NCBI GenBank assembly: GCA_018711305.1
Contig: DVIL01000036.1
Location: forward strand, 1 to 64,000
Reading direction: 5' to 3'
Source: Candidatus Coprenecus stercorigallinarum
Lineage (GTDB): Bacteria; Bacteroidota; Bacteroidia; Bacteroidales; UBA932
Length of the DNA stretch: 64,000 nucleotides
How positions within the stretch are numbered: position 1 is the first letter of the stretch; each line of letters starts with the position of its first letter. Positions 26,518 to 35,311 of the stretch are shown here, piece by piece. The position numbers and the translations under genes are program-made. Below the pieces are notes generated by a model that ran no database searches, had not been told where the DNA came from, and worked only from the letters and a program-made list of their open reading frames with translations.

Positions 26518-28176
26518 TGATAAAGTAACTTTAATTGGCCCCAAAGGTACGCAAATACCAGTACAGTAGAAATTCTATACCCTCCAATCAAGCAGCCCGT
26601 AGGTGCAACGGAAGTTGAACTGCAAAGAGACAAGGCTGCGGACATGTGGCAAAGGGGCTTAGGTGAAACGGTCCCGGACATATGCTGAAGGCAGGGTGTG
26701 AACGAGACGAATTCCGCCTGAGCCCTTGTTAAAGGTCAGTGGCTGATATCGCCGGCAGCAACGGTAAGTAGAAGCACGCTGTTGTTTCACAATCGTCTGT
26801 TATGCAGACACTTGACAAACGGAGGCGTGCTTTCCGACCTGGAAAAACAAGTCGAAAAGATCACCTCTGTTTTGCAGCGTGCTTGTAATCAGCAATATGC
26901 AAAAACGGGGGTGCTGCACAGCATGCCGTTGTAAACTGCTAACATATCAATAATCCCAATTGACATCGATTCCATTTGGAACCTCCGCGCAACCCTAACA
27001 AAAGGCCTTGATTCCGGTGTTGAAAAATTCTGGTTCTTCCGACATTTCGAGTGTCGAGTGCTGAATCACCACGAGTGCTGTCTGTTTTTCATCACCGCCA
27101 TCAACTCTTTAATTATTAAGCTAATAGATAACATGCACGTTTACAGACACAATCTTAGCCCTTAAGCACATAGAGTCAGCGCATAGAGTCGAGTCTGAGC
27201 ACACAGAGTCTGTTTCTTTCATTTATGTGCAATTGCATGATTTTTAACATATTAGATAAAACATACCTTTACAGACACTGCAGGAACAAATGGAGTCTGT
27301 AGTTGGAACTTTGAAGCAATAAATTGGTAATCACGACAATACAAGTCTCATCCGAAAACAGACTGAAAAGCAGATACCATGGGGCAGGAATTAGACAGAT
27401 ACTGTTTCGCGGTGAGAGATGCCTACAATGGGGTTTTGAGAACACCCTTAGGTTTTGGTTTTTCGCAATGCTCCCACAAATTTTTCCACAACACCGGAAC
27501 CAAAGTCTGTCATGTGCGGAGTCTGTTTAATACTTACAGACACTCACTGATGTGGGCACTATCGAACTCATGCTAACGACAGACTAACAATAAAAAGTTC
27601 GTGCGACATTTCGCATGATTGTCGCATCACACGATATTCCGGATGAACCAAAATTCTCCGGAAGTATTTCTCCAGCCATTATAATTCCCGAAAGGCGAAT
27701 CCCCATCTCTCCGCAAAATTCCGTAATCCCTTTATTCGCAGTTTGTCAGATGACAACAGGCCTGAGACCGGGACCGAGACGGGTCAATGTTCAACCTCTT
27801 TTCTTCGGACAATACCTCATTGCCAGAAGAAAAAAATGTTTCTACTCAATCTTGCCGCCCGCTCTCCCTCTGTCTGCCTGAGGTAACTCATCTCGGAGTC
27901 CATATCGCCTTACCGCTCTCACTTCTGACCTAATCGCTCCCTTACTTGGAGCGAGTCTTTCTCTGTCGGTATTGCACTCCATTTTGGTCTCGGATTCGGT
28001 CTCGGATTCGGCCTCGGACTAGGTCTCGGACTTGCACCAGCCCCCTTCTACCGACCTGATGCCGCACCTCAAAGAGTCAGCATGTATACCGGCCTTTCAA
28101 ATTTTCTTGGAGTCTGTCTCTCTGGAGTATGTCTCTCCCTGCCGGTCACCTTTTGCTCCTTGCCGTCGCCTATTCT
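26518..28176. other. Gene-poor AT-rich island with AGTCTGT motifs
   Basis: About 1.7 kb without a credible gene. It contains at least seven exact copies of AGTCTGT or its complement (near 27206, 27294, 27358, 27504, 27520, 27582 and 28111). It also has three ACAGACAC sequences (near 27143, 27272 and 27535), far above the 0.2 or so expected for one heptamer on both strands. Short ORFs here (68, 65, 88 and 88 aa) show no domain, signal peptide or codon pattern I can recognise. Confidence 0.6.
27986..28033 (+). repeat. Four tandem 12-bp repeats
   Basis: Units GGTCTCGGATTC, GGTCTCGGATTC, GGCCTCGGACTA and GGTCTCGGACTT follow each other without spacers. One frame would encode a Gly-Leu/Phe repeat, but it sits in a short ORF with no start and no support as a gene. 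Confidence 0.8.
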
Positions 28177-28353
28177 CACGATGCTTTTTAGTTGTATTTG
28201 AAGTTATTGATATTCAAATCTTTGCCGCTCCGACCACTTTTCAGGTGGAGCAATTTTCGATGAAAACAGCCTGTTTTCGCCTGATGTTGAATTTTTAAAT
28301 TTTATTAATCACCTCATATAAAGCGGATTACGATACAACTAAAAAACATCGTG
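28177..28353. mobile_element. 177-bp MITE-like element, copy 2
   Basis: The ends are CACGATGCTTTTTAGTTGTAT and, inverted, ATACAACTAAAAAACATCGTG, a 21-bp terminal inverted repeat with one mismatch. Length is exactly 177 bp, as in copy 1 (17483-17659). The interior is inverted relative to copy 1 (CTGTTTTCGCCTGATGTTGA here). It has no ORF. A 38-bp hairpin repeat lies 47 bp beyond it. Confidence 0.8.
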
Positions 28354-28400
28354 GAGATGATGAATGCCATGCTGGAGCTGCAATTGCGCATACAACATCG

Positions 28401-28438
28401 GAAGGTGCCGATGAAATGCCAGTTTTGTCGGCACCTTT
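28401..28438 (+). repeat. 38-bp hairpin repeat, copy B
   Basis: GAAGGTGCCGA, 16 nt, TCGGCACCTTT: the same hairpin family as at 17215, with only the last stem base unpaired. It sits alone beside MITE copy 2. Confidence 0.8.
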
Positions 28439-28472
28439 TCAGTTAACCGGATTCAAAAAAGCACTGAATAAG

Positions 28473-28512
28473 CCGCAACGGCACCGAAACGCGGGATTCT
28501 CTGCCGTTGTGG
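28473..28512 (+). repeat. 40-bp hairpin repeat CCGCAACGGCA, copy A
   Basis: CCGCAACGGCA, an 18-nt loop and TGCCGTTGTGG form an 11-bp stem with one G-T-type mismatch. Identical-length copies are at 28578-28617 and 39531-39570. The loop of the two 28-kb copies is nearly identical (CCGAAACGCGGGATTCTC). Confidence 0.8.
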
Positions 28513-28577
28513 TTTGGAGCCAAACGGGAAAACGGCTCTGAGCGGCCTCTCGAAGGGGCTGCAACGATACCGGTTTA

Positions 28578-28617
28578 CCGCAACGGCACCGAATCGCGGG
28601 ATTCTCTGCCGTTGTGG
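28578..28617 (+). repeat. 40-bp hairpin repeat CCGCAACGGCA, copy B
   Basis: The second copy of the 40-bp palindromic repeat, 105 bp after the first. It differs by one base in the loop (CCGAATCGCGGG). It lies about 140 bp beyond the 3' end of the AlbA_2 gene. Confidence 0.8.
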
Positions 28618-28753
28618 TGCGGCGGGGTGGAGTGGAGAACCCTGCACAGGTGGCCTGACGAATGGGTTGCAGGTTGGTTAAGTGCAGGCAATATGGCAAC
28701 TCGGGGAAAAACCCGTTCCTGCATACCGGAAAAGATATGAAATGTAAGAATGC

Positions 28754-29638
28754 TCAGTCTTTGCCGTAATAGAGAAAGCCCCGGCTGTCGTGGTGTATCT
28801 CCACGAGACCCCAGTGCACGAAGAGCGAGAGCAGATGGATGACCCGACGGCGGGGGATGGTCACGCGGCGGCATATCTGCGACAGGGTCAAGCCGGAGGA
28901 AGAACGTGAAATAGCCGTGGAGCTGGAAGCGCCGTATGAAGCCCGGGCCGTAGGAGAACCGGACTGGGCTGAACCGGGCAGGACTGAACCGGACTGGGCT
29001 GACTGACAAGAGGTACTGCCTGAAGCGGCTGCGATGACGGCGAGCAACTCCCTTTCCTGTTCCGTGAACGTCACAGAGACCTGGTCTTGACGCGACCATG
29101 AATCCGAGACCCTGTGTCCGGAACCGGAAGTCTCATATCCGGAGCCAGGGACCTCGTATCCGAGACCCGGCGACATTCTGCCCGCACTGCCGCCACGGCC
29201 ATTGTCTGCCTCGCACCTCCACACCCCGATATGCACCGGTGAAGCTAAGATATTCTCATCCGCTATGCGCACGTAAGCCAGTTTCCGCCCGCCCTCTTCC
29301 TTCACCATCACCGGCTTGCGTGGGGCAGGCTCCACCGAGGCGATCAGCACGGAACGGCCTTCCGGACGATACACCCGCATCTCCACCTCGACCTCCGGGT
29401 CACAATAGACCTTTGCCGCTGCCTCAACCATGTACATTTCCTCCTCGCTGCGCACCCCCGCAATACGCCCGTTGTCCTTGACCCCGATCAGCAGCCGCCC
29501 GCCTTCGGTATTTGCAAAAGCCGAGAGCGACCGCGCAATCTTCCGCGAGTCCGAAACCTCGAACTTGAAATCCTGCCGGACGTGCTCGCCCTCAGCGATT
29601 AAAGCCCGTATGAACGACGTGTCATCCTGCTGCTTCAT
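28754..29638 (-). CDS. AlbA_2 domain putative transcriptional regulator / ATP-binding protein
   Basis: The protein is 294 aa from MKQQDDTSFIRAL at 29638; the track's 29722 start runs into the divergent promoter. Residues about 8-125 form a Schlafen AlbA_2 domain (EGEHVRQDFKFEVSDSRKIA; SLSAFANTEGGRLLIGVKD). A low-complexity Gly/Ser-rich stretch (about 165-255) precedes a C-terminal winged helix (LTLSQICRRVTIPRRRVIHL). The family is thought to bind nucleic acid; its role here is unknown. It is divergent from alkD with 87 bp between start codons. The low-complexity linker with near-repeats of SQSGSVLPGSAQSGS is unusual and may vary in length. Confidence 0.8.
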   Translation of the reverse strand: MKQQDDTSFIRALIAEGEHVRQDFKFEVSDSRKIARSLSAFANTEGGRLLIGVKDNGRIAGVRSEEEMYMVEAAAKVYCDPEVEVEMRVYRPEGRSVLIASVEPAPRKPVMVKEEGGRKLAYVRIADENILASPVHIGVWRCEADNGRGGSAGRMSPGLGYEVPGSGYETSGSGHRVSDSWSRQDQVSVTFTEQERELLAVIAAASGSTSCQSAQSGSVLPGSAQSGSPTARASYGASSSTAISRSSSGLTLSQICRRVTIPRRRVIHLLSLFVHWGLVEIHHDSRGFLYYGKD

Positions 29639-29725
29639 GGCTGCAAATTTACCATTTTCCTCTTTTTTCGCTACAGCTTCCGCGTTTATTCGGCTACGCC
29701 GAATATATTTGCAGAAAAACAAGTC

Positions 29726-30505
29726 ATGATAGAAAATATTTTAAAGCAACACATTCCTGAGAGGTTCGTCAACGATGAGAGGTACCGCCGGGGACACATC
29801 AGGATAATCAATCCGCTGCCGGGAACGTCGGTGCTCGGGCTGCATATCCCGGACATGAGGAAGGTGGCCTCGCAGCTGGCCGCCTCCGATGATGCCGTGG
29901 GGCTGATCGGACAGTTCGAGGCGGCTCCGGAACGCAGTCTGCTCTACGAGGAATACATGGTCTGGGGCATGATGCTGAACCGGATCAAGCTGCCGCTGGA
30001 AGAACGGCTGGAAAGAGTCCGGGCATTCGTCCCGCACATCGACAACTGGGCGGTGTGCGACTGTGTCTGCGCCGATGCCAGATGGGCCCGTCCGGACGGC
30101 AGGACCTGGGATTTCATCCGGCCGTATCTGTCCTCTGGCCGGGAGTTCGAAGTCCGCTTCGGCCTCATCCTGTACATGTCGCGGATGATGGAGGAAAGCT
30201 CGCTGCCGGAGATATTCAAGATAATGGAAAGTATTGACCTGGAGCATATCCAATCCGACTACCGGCAGGGTAAGGCCAGCAAGGACAGCGGGGACCTGTG
30301 CCCAGGACTGACGGCAGGCAGACCTCCCTACTACGTCCGCATGGGCATGGCATGGCTCATGGCCACAGCCCTGGCAAAGTACCCCGACACCACCCGCAGC
30401 CTGCTGGCACATACCCGCCTGCCCGAAGACGTGCTCCGGCTATACGTCCGCAAGGCCCGCGAGTCCTTCCGCACCCGGGATATACCGCCGTTCCAGACCG
30501 TTTGA
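29726..30505 (+). CDS. DNA alkylation repair protein, AlkD-like (HEAT-repeat DNA glycosylase)
   Basis: The 259-aa protein resembles the AlkC/AlkD family: a helical HEAT-like repeat protein with GLHIPDMRKVASQLAASDDA, LYEEYMVWGMMLNRI, HIDNWAVCDCVCADARWA and REFEVRFGLILYMSRMM. AlkD excises N3- and N7-alkylated purines without base flipping. The conserved Trp and acidic residues around DNWAVCD fit the active site. The -7 box TATATTTG at 29704-29711 lies 14 bp before the ATG. It is the second alkylation-repair gene in the window, about 8 kb from the OGT fusion. Confidence 0.85.
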   Translation: MIENILKQHIPERFVNDERYRRGHIRIINPLPGTSVLGLHIPDMRKVASQLAASDDAVGLIGQFEAAPERSLLYEEYMVWGMMLNRIKLPLEERLERVRAFVPHIDNWAVCDCVCADARWARPDGRTWDFIRPYLSSGREFEVRFGLILYMSRMMEESSLPEIFKIMESIDLEHIQSDYRQGKASKDSGDLCPGLTAGRPPYYVRMGMAWLMATALAKYPDTTRSLLAHTRLPEDVLRLYVRKARESFRTRDIPPFQTV

Positions 30506-30576
30506 TGCTCCTGACGGGCAATTGCCGATGTTTTCTGCGGTTATTCCGTCATTTTTCCCTAAGTTTGCATTCTGAA

Positions 30577-31368
30577 ATGAAAGTACGGGCAAAAAAACGG
30601 TTAGGGCAGCATTTTCTCAATGACGAGAGCATCGCACACAGAATCGTGGAGTCTCTTCTAGAGATGAATCCGCGGGGTGCGGAGTGTTCTGTGCTGGAAG
30701 TCGGTCCGGGCATGGGAGTGCTGACCAAATACCTGCTGCGGGAGGAAGGTCTGGATTTCAGGGCAGTGGAGATAGACGGAGAATCGGTGGAATACCTGGT
30801 TCAGAATTATCCCGCCATCAGGCCGCATCTGTATGAGGAGGATTTCCTGAGGATGGATCTCGGGAAAATATTCCCCGGCAGGCTCGCCGTCATAGGCAAT
30901 TTCCCCTACAACATCTCCTCCCAGATATTTTTCAAGATACTCGACCACAAGGACAATATCCCGTTCGCAGTGGGCATGATCCAGAAGGAGGTGGCTGACC
31001 GCCTCGCCTCACCTCCGGGCAACAAGGCCTACGGCATCCTCTCGGTACTGCTACAGGCGTGGTACGATATCGAATACCTGTTCAGCGTGGAACCCGGCTC
31101 CTTCACCCCTCCCCCGAAGGTGCGCTCGGCAGTCATCCGCATAAAACGCAACGGCAGGACTTCCCTCGGTTGCGACGAAGCCCTTTTCAAGAGAGTGGTC
31201 AAGACCTGTTTCAACATGAGGCGCAAGACCATACGCAACTCCATCAGGCCGCTGCTCGGAAACGGCATGTCCATTGAGGACACCCCGCTGCTGGACCTGC
31301 GTCCGGAGCAGTTGTCCGTAGAGAAGTTCGTAGAACTGACCAATCACATTATTACTAACCAATACTAA
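30577..31368 (+). CDS. rsmA: 16S rRNA dimethyladenosine transferase RsmA (KsgA)
   Basis: The protein is 263 aa from MKVRAKKRLGQHFLNDESIA at 30577; the 356-aa track ORF starts inside alkD. SAM-binding motif I is VLEVGPGMGVLTKYLL, motif IV is NFPYNISSQIFFKIL, and the C-terminal helical domain contains FNMRRKTIRNS. The enzyme dimethylates two adjacent adenines in helix 45 of 16S rRNA during 30S maturation. The -7 box TAAGTTTG (30560-30567) ends 9 bp before the ATG, giving a very short leader. The GH109-like gene starts 12 bp after the stop. Confidence 0.96.
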   Translation: MKVRAKKRLGQHFLNDESIAHRIVESLLEMNPRGAECSVLEVGPGMGVLTKYLLREEGLDFRAVEIDGESVEYLVQNYPAIRPHLYEEDFLRMDLGKIFPGRLAVIGNFPYNISSQIFFKILDHKDNIPFAVGMIQKEVADRLASPPGNKAYGILSVLLQAWYDIEYLFSVEPGSFTPPPKVRSAVIRIKRNGRTSLGCDEALFKRVVKTCFNMRRKTIRNSIRPLLGNGMSIEDTPLLDLRPEQLSVEKFVELTNHIITNQY

Positions 31369-31379
31369 TTCTTACAGCA

Positions 31380-32795
31380 ATGAAACTCAGACATTTGGCA
31401 ATCGCAATGACAGCTGCGCTCGGCATGGCCGCATCCTGCGACACCGTCCAGCACTGCGACAGCTCCATTCCGTATGACATCCAGGGCGGAAAAATAGTTT
31501 TTCAGGTACCTCCCCGCATCGAAGGACAGAAATCCGTACTCGGGCTGACCACCGAACCCATGGAGACAGTGCGTGTGGGCTTCATAGGCCTGGGCATGAG
31601 AGGTCCCGGCGCAGTGGAGAGATTCACCCACATTGAAGGCACCGAGATCAAGGCCCTCTGCGACCTGTATCCCGAAAGGGCAGCTGCAGCCCAGGAGATC
31701 CTCAAAAAGGCCGGCCGTCCCCACGCACAGGAGTACAGCGGTGAGGAAGGCTGGAAAGAACTGTGCCAGAGAGATGACATCGACCTCGTGTACATCGTGA
31801 CTCCCTGGCAGAAACATGTCGAGATGGCCGTTTACGCCATGGAGCAGGGCAAACACGTTGCAATTGAGGTGCCCGCCGCCACATCCTTAGCAGAATGCTG
31901 GGAGCTGGTCAACACGGCCGAGCGTACCCAGAGGCACTGCATGATGCTCGAGAACTGCGTCTACGACTTCTTCGAGATGACCGCCCTCAACATGGCCCAG
32001 CAGGGTCTCTTCGGCGAGGTGCTTCACGGAGCCGGCGGCTACATCCACAACCTCGAGCCTTACTGGGACGAGTACCAGGGCAACTGGCGCCTCGACTTCA
32101 ACCAGGACCACCGCGGTGACGTCTATGCCACCCACGGCTTCGGTCCCATATGCCAGGCCATGAACATCCACCGCGGCGACAGACTCCAGACCCTCGTGGC
32201 CTTCGACACCAAGTCTGTCAACGGCCTCAAACTCGTACAGGAGAAGATGGGCCTCGACGAATGCGCCAACGGCGACTACACCATCACCCTCATGCGCACT
32301 GCCAACGGCAAGATGATAGAGGTACACCACAACGTCATGACCCCCCGTCCCTACGACCGCAAGTACCAGCTTACCGGTACTGAGGGATTCGCCAACAAGT
32401 ACCCCATCGAGGGCTTCACCTTCATGCCTGAGAACATCGACACCGACGAGGTGCCTGACCATGAGGACCTCAACGCCCACGGCTTTGTACCCGAGGCCGC
32501 CCGCAAGGCTCTCATGGAGAAATACATGCATCCGATTCATAAGGAAGTCGGCGAGATCGCCAAGAAGGTCGGCGGCCACGGCGGCATGGACTTCGTGATG
32601 GACTACCGCCTTGTCTACTGCCTGCGCAACGGCCTGCCTCTGGACATGGACGTATATGACGCAGCCGAGTGGTCCTGCGTCGGCGAGCTCGGAGCAGTCT
32701 CCATGTTCCACGGCAACATGCCCGTTGAAGTGCCCGACTTCACCCGCGGCGACTGGGACAAGACCGACGGCTTCCACTTCGCCTACAAGAAGTAA
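31380..32795 (+). CDS. GH109-like Gfo/Idh/MocA-family lipoprotein (alpha-N-acetylgalactosaminidase type)
   Basis: The 471-aa protein has a lipoprotein signal ending GMAASC. A Rossmann NAD-binding domain (RVGFIGLGMRGPGAVERF; YIVTPWQKHVEMAVYAME) is followed by an alpha/beta catalytic domain (NCVYDFFEMTALNMAQQGLF; GDVYATHGFGPICQAMNIHR; GGHGGMDFVMDYRLVY). Family GH109 uses tightly bound NAD to remove terminal alpha-GalNAc, for example from mucin-type or blood-group-A glycans. Secretion and the GGHGGMDF motif favour GH109 over a metabolic dehydrogenase. It lies 12 bp after rsmA and is followed by a clear terminator. Confidence 0.88.
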   Translation: MKLRHLAIAMTAALGMAASCDTVQHCDSSIPYDIQGGKIVFQVPPRIEGQKSVLGLTTEPMETVRVGFIGLGMRGPGAVERFTHIEGTEIKALCDLYPERAAAAQEILKKAGRPHAQEYSGEEGWKELCQRDDIDLVYIVTPWQKHVEMAVYAMEQGKHVAIEVPAATSLAECWELVNTAERTQRHCMMLENCVYDFFEMTALNMAQQGLFGEVLHGAGGYIHNLEPYWDEYQGNWRLDFNQDHRGDVYATHGFGPICQAMNIHRGDRLQTLVAFDTKSVNGLKLVQEKMGLDECANGDYTITLMRTANGKMIEVHHNVMTPRPYDRKYQLTGTEGFANKYPIEGFTFMPENIDTDEVPDHEDLNAHGFVPEAARKALMEKYMHPIHKEVGEIAKKVGGHGGMDFVMDYRLVYCLRNGLPLDMDVYDAAEWSCVGELGAVSMFHGNMPVEVPDFTRGDWDKTDGFHFAYKK

Positions 32796-32821
32796 TCCGT
32801 CTCTCTGAGAGACATGTGCAA

Positions 32822-32868
32822 AACAGCAGCCCCTGTCCGTAAACTCTGCGGCGGGGGCTGTTTTATTA
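32822..32868 (+). terminator. Rho-independent terminator after the GH109-like gene
   Basis: AACAGCAGCCCC and GGGGGCTGTT form a GC-rich stem, with TTATT following. It lies 27 bp after the stop codon and is the clearest terminator in the window. Confidence 0.75.
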
Positions 32869-33873
32869 CCAAATCGGTCATTGGAGACGGATTTGGTTCC
32901 AACGATATTTTACAGGGCGGTAAACACTTTTATTAACCAACTGAAGGTCAAACAGATGGCTTTTCCATACCTTGCCATGACCCCACTATGCTATTTGAAC
33001 GTGAATTCAAAATAAGCATCGGCATCAGAAAAAGACGGGTTGTCCGTCGTTGACGGGTAAGTATAGTTTGTGTATAGTTTGCACTCAGACCTTGTTAAGC
33101 TCGCTGTGTCCCGTCTATGCCTGTTCGTTGTGCATTGCCAATGCCAGTCTGTTTTGCCATATTTTGATTAACTTTCTTTTGTATAGAGATTTACTGGGAT
33201 ATACCTGCTACAGACTCACGGAATATGAGTTGGTGTGTGGATGTCAGAATGCTTTCAGAAGCGGTATAATCGGGTACGTACATCCATACATGCGTACATC
33301 CCATCCATACATGCATTCAGTCTGTTATGCATCGGCACACGTAATCAGCTGTTCCGCAGAAGTATACACAAACCAGCAGATTACAGACATGCATGTTGTC
33401 CCCACAGTCTGTAATCCGCATATCAGCATAACGCACTCAACAACTGTCGTTTACCAGAGTATTGCCATAACAGACTGGCAGCAGACTGCCCCCGGAGAAG
33501 TCCAGCAAGAGAGACGAATGGAAGTACCTGATATCCAGACACACTGAAAAAAGCCATCTGCTGGACTGTAGGCAAAATGACGGTTTTGATGCAAAACGTG
33601 CGGGGTCCAGCATGTCTCCGAAGACATATATGCTTGACAATAAGGAGAATACATTTCAAACCATTTGCTGGACATAGTAAAAGTGACAGATAGAATTTCA
33701 GAATAAGACGGCAACGGTAAGCGAAGCAACACATTGTTTTTCCATCTCCCTGGTACTCAAAATGTTGCTTATGAGCCGCGATCTTTTCGGGCTTCGCTAC
33801 CTGCCGCAAAGATCAACTGCATAATAGAAAGCATTTACTATCAATATATTGCGGTTCAAGGGTGCTCTTGTAC
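32869..33873. other. Gene-poor island with AGTCTGT motifs
   Basis: About 1 kb with no supported gene. Between 33120 and 33480 there are five exact AGTCTGT/ACAGACT copies (near 33146, 33210, 33319, 33406 and 33469). Short direct repeats such as CATACATGCGTACATCC/CATACATGCATTCAG are also present. The 165-aa ORF at 33050-33547 is rejected: it is rich in Cys and Tyr, has no domain, and its sequence is that of the motif-rich DNA. Confidence 0.55.
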
Positions 33874-34059
33874 TTACTTACTAGAGTACAACAGACCGGA
33901 CGACCACAATGGAACTACATTTATTCCACTTATCTGACTCCGCTTCTTGTTCCGGCCTCCGACCTCAAAGGTATAGTCGCCCACCTTAAAATCAGCCGAT
34001 GGTGCGGGAATTATATCGAACACTGCACTCATCATGCTGAAAACAGGAATCTCCGCTAT
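33874..34059 (-). pseudogene. C-terminal fragment of a second AAA-family ATPase
   Basis: The minus-strand reading gives IAEIPVFSMMSAVFDIIPAP, SADFKVGDYTFEVGGRNKKR and NVVPLWSSGLLYSSK, then TAA. This matches, as I remember it, the C-terminal tail of a common Bacteroidales ATP-binding protein family, with the middle of the tail deleted (the usual Asp/Ile stretch before VPLW is missing). It is out of frame with, and just overlaps, the end of the intact ATPase gene. It is therefore a relic of another gene, not part of it. Confidence 0.5.
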
Positions 34060-35243
34060 TCAAACAATGTGCTAAGATCCCAGGACAGGAACTCTTCAAG
34101 GGGAACTCCTCCGGTGCCTACGACCAGAGAATGAAGCGGGTGGAAGGCGGCTGCAAACTTCTGGAGACTGCGGCCGGCTGTACGGCTTCCGCTTTTTACC
34201 TCCACTGCGACACAACGGCGGCGGCTGTCTATGACAAAATCTACTTCGTCATCCCGCTCCCGCCAGTAATAAACCTTATAGTCCAGTTCCTTTGCCGCAT
34301 TGAGGATATGCGCCCCGACGGCACTCTCAACCCAGCGTCCCCATAGAGCAGGAGACGTGTACACTTTCTCAAAACTCATCCCGGCAAGGGCACTCAGCAA
34401 TGCTGTGTTGTAGACCATAAGTTTCGGCACGGAATTGTATTTTCTCGCATTGTCACTGGCATACTTGTGCAGGCCTGCCAGCATCTGAGCCTCAGAGAGG
34501 GTGGTAAGATAACCTGCCAGAGTAGTCACATTGCCGGCATCCTGAAGCTGCCCCAGCAGTTTTGTCAGCGACATCTCCTCTCCGGAGTAGGTACATCCCA
34601 GCTCGAAAAGCTGCCTCATAAGTTCCGGCTTATAGACAGTCCGGGTCATCAGAACATCCTGATCTATAGCCGGAGAGACAATACTGTCCTTGATATACCG
34701 ACGCCAGCGGGACTCGTCTCCGATGAACTTCGCCGCTCCGGGATATCCGCCGAAATAGATATACTGGGAAAGTTCCAGTCCGAAAGCCCCATGCATCTCC
34801 TGCAAACTCCAGTGCGGCATACGTATCAGCTCATACCGCCCAGCCAGAGACTCAGTCAGCCCGTCTTTCAGCAGCAGACGGGAAGAGCCGAGAATCACCA
34901 CCTTCAGATTGACATCATTGAAGGTGTCCGCATCCCATTGTTTCTTGACCTCCTCGCTCCAGTTGTCGATCTTATGCACCTCGTCGATTACCAGCAGATA
35001 CTCCCTGTAGCCGCCCAGCCGCATCCTGGCTCTGGCCGTATCCCACACTTCTCCTATCCACGCAGTATTGTCTTTCGGGATACCGTCAGACGACACCATC
35101 ATATTGGGAACTTCTGTCTCCTGCAGAACCTGTCTGACCAGAGTAGACTTACCCACCTGACGAGGACCTACCAAAGCCTGAAGTTTATTGCGCTCTTCGG
35201 ATATGCGCAATGCAAGCTCTTTGAATTGCGGTCTTTTGAACAT
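34056..35243 (-). CDS. ATP-binding protein, AAA_14 + DUF4143
   Basis: The protein is 395 aa from MFKRPQFKELALRI at 35243; the longer start at 35273 is possible. The Walker A is VGPRQVGKSTLVRQVL, the Walker B is YLLVIDEVHKIDNW, and a later sensor is VVILGSSRLLLKDG. The C-terminal DUF4143 region has FGGYPGAAKFIGDESRWRRY and a nuclease-like YYWRERDDEVDFVID...VAVEVKSG. The E-x-K pattern there resembles PD-(D/E)xK folds. Such proteins are widespread in Bacteroidetes, often in accessory regions, and have no established role. It is flanked by a decayed ATPase fragment. Confidence 0.85.
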   Translation of the reverse strand: MFKRPQFKELALRISEERNKLQALVGPRQVGKSTLVRQVLQETEVPNMMVSSDGIPKDNTAWIGEVWDTARARMRLGGYREYLLVIDEVHKIDNWSEEVKKQWDADTFNDVNLKVVILGSSRLLLKDGLTESLAGRYELIRMPHWSLQEMHGAFGLELSQYIYFGGYPGAAKFIGDESRWRRYIKDSIVSPAIDQDVLMTRTVYKPELMRQLFELGCTYSGEEMSLTKLLGQLQDAGNVTTLAGYLTTLSEAQMLAGLHKYASDNARKYNSVPKLMVYNTALLSALAGMSFEKVYTSPALWGRWVESAVGAHILNAAKELDYKVYYWRERDDEVDFVIDSRRRCVAVEVKSGSRTAGRSLQKFAAAFHPLHSLVVGTGGVPLEEFLSWDLSTLFE

Positions 35244-35311
35244 AACTACCTCTGTATTTTTACACAAAGACATACAAAATACTCAAATCTTGACTACAAA
35301 ATGTTCAAATC

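Noticed and set aside
31887-32777. 296-aa minus-strand ORF
   Set aside because: Antisense shadow of the GH109-like gene, which has a signal peptide and family motifs.
33050-33547. 165-aa plus-strand ORF
   Set aside because: It is made of the AGTCTGT-rich island and shows no recognisable protein feature.
34056-35243. AAA/DUF4143 ATPase as a phage-defence system
   Set aside because: It stands alone with no effector partner, and this family has no established defence role.
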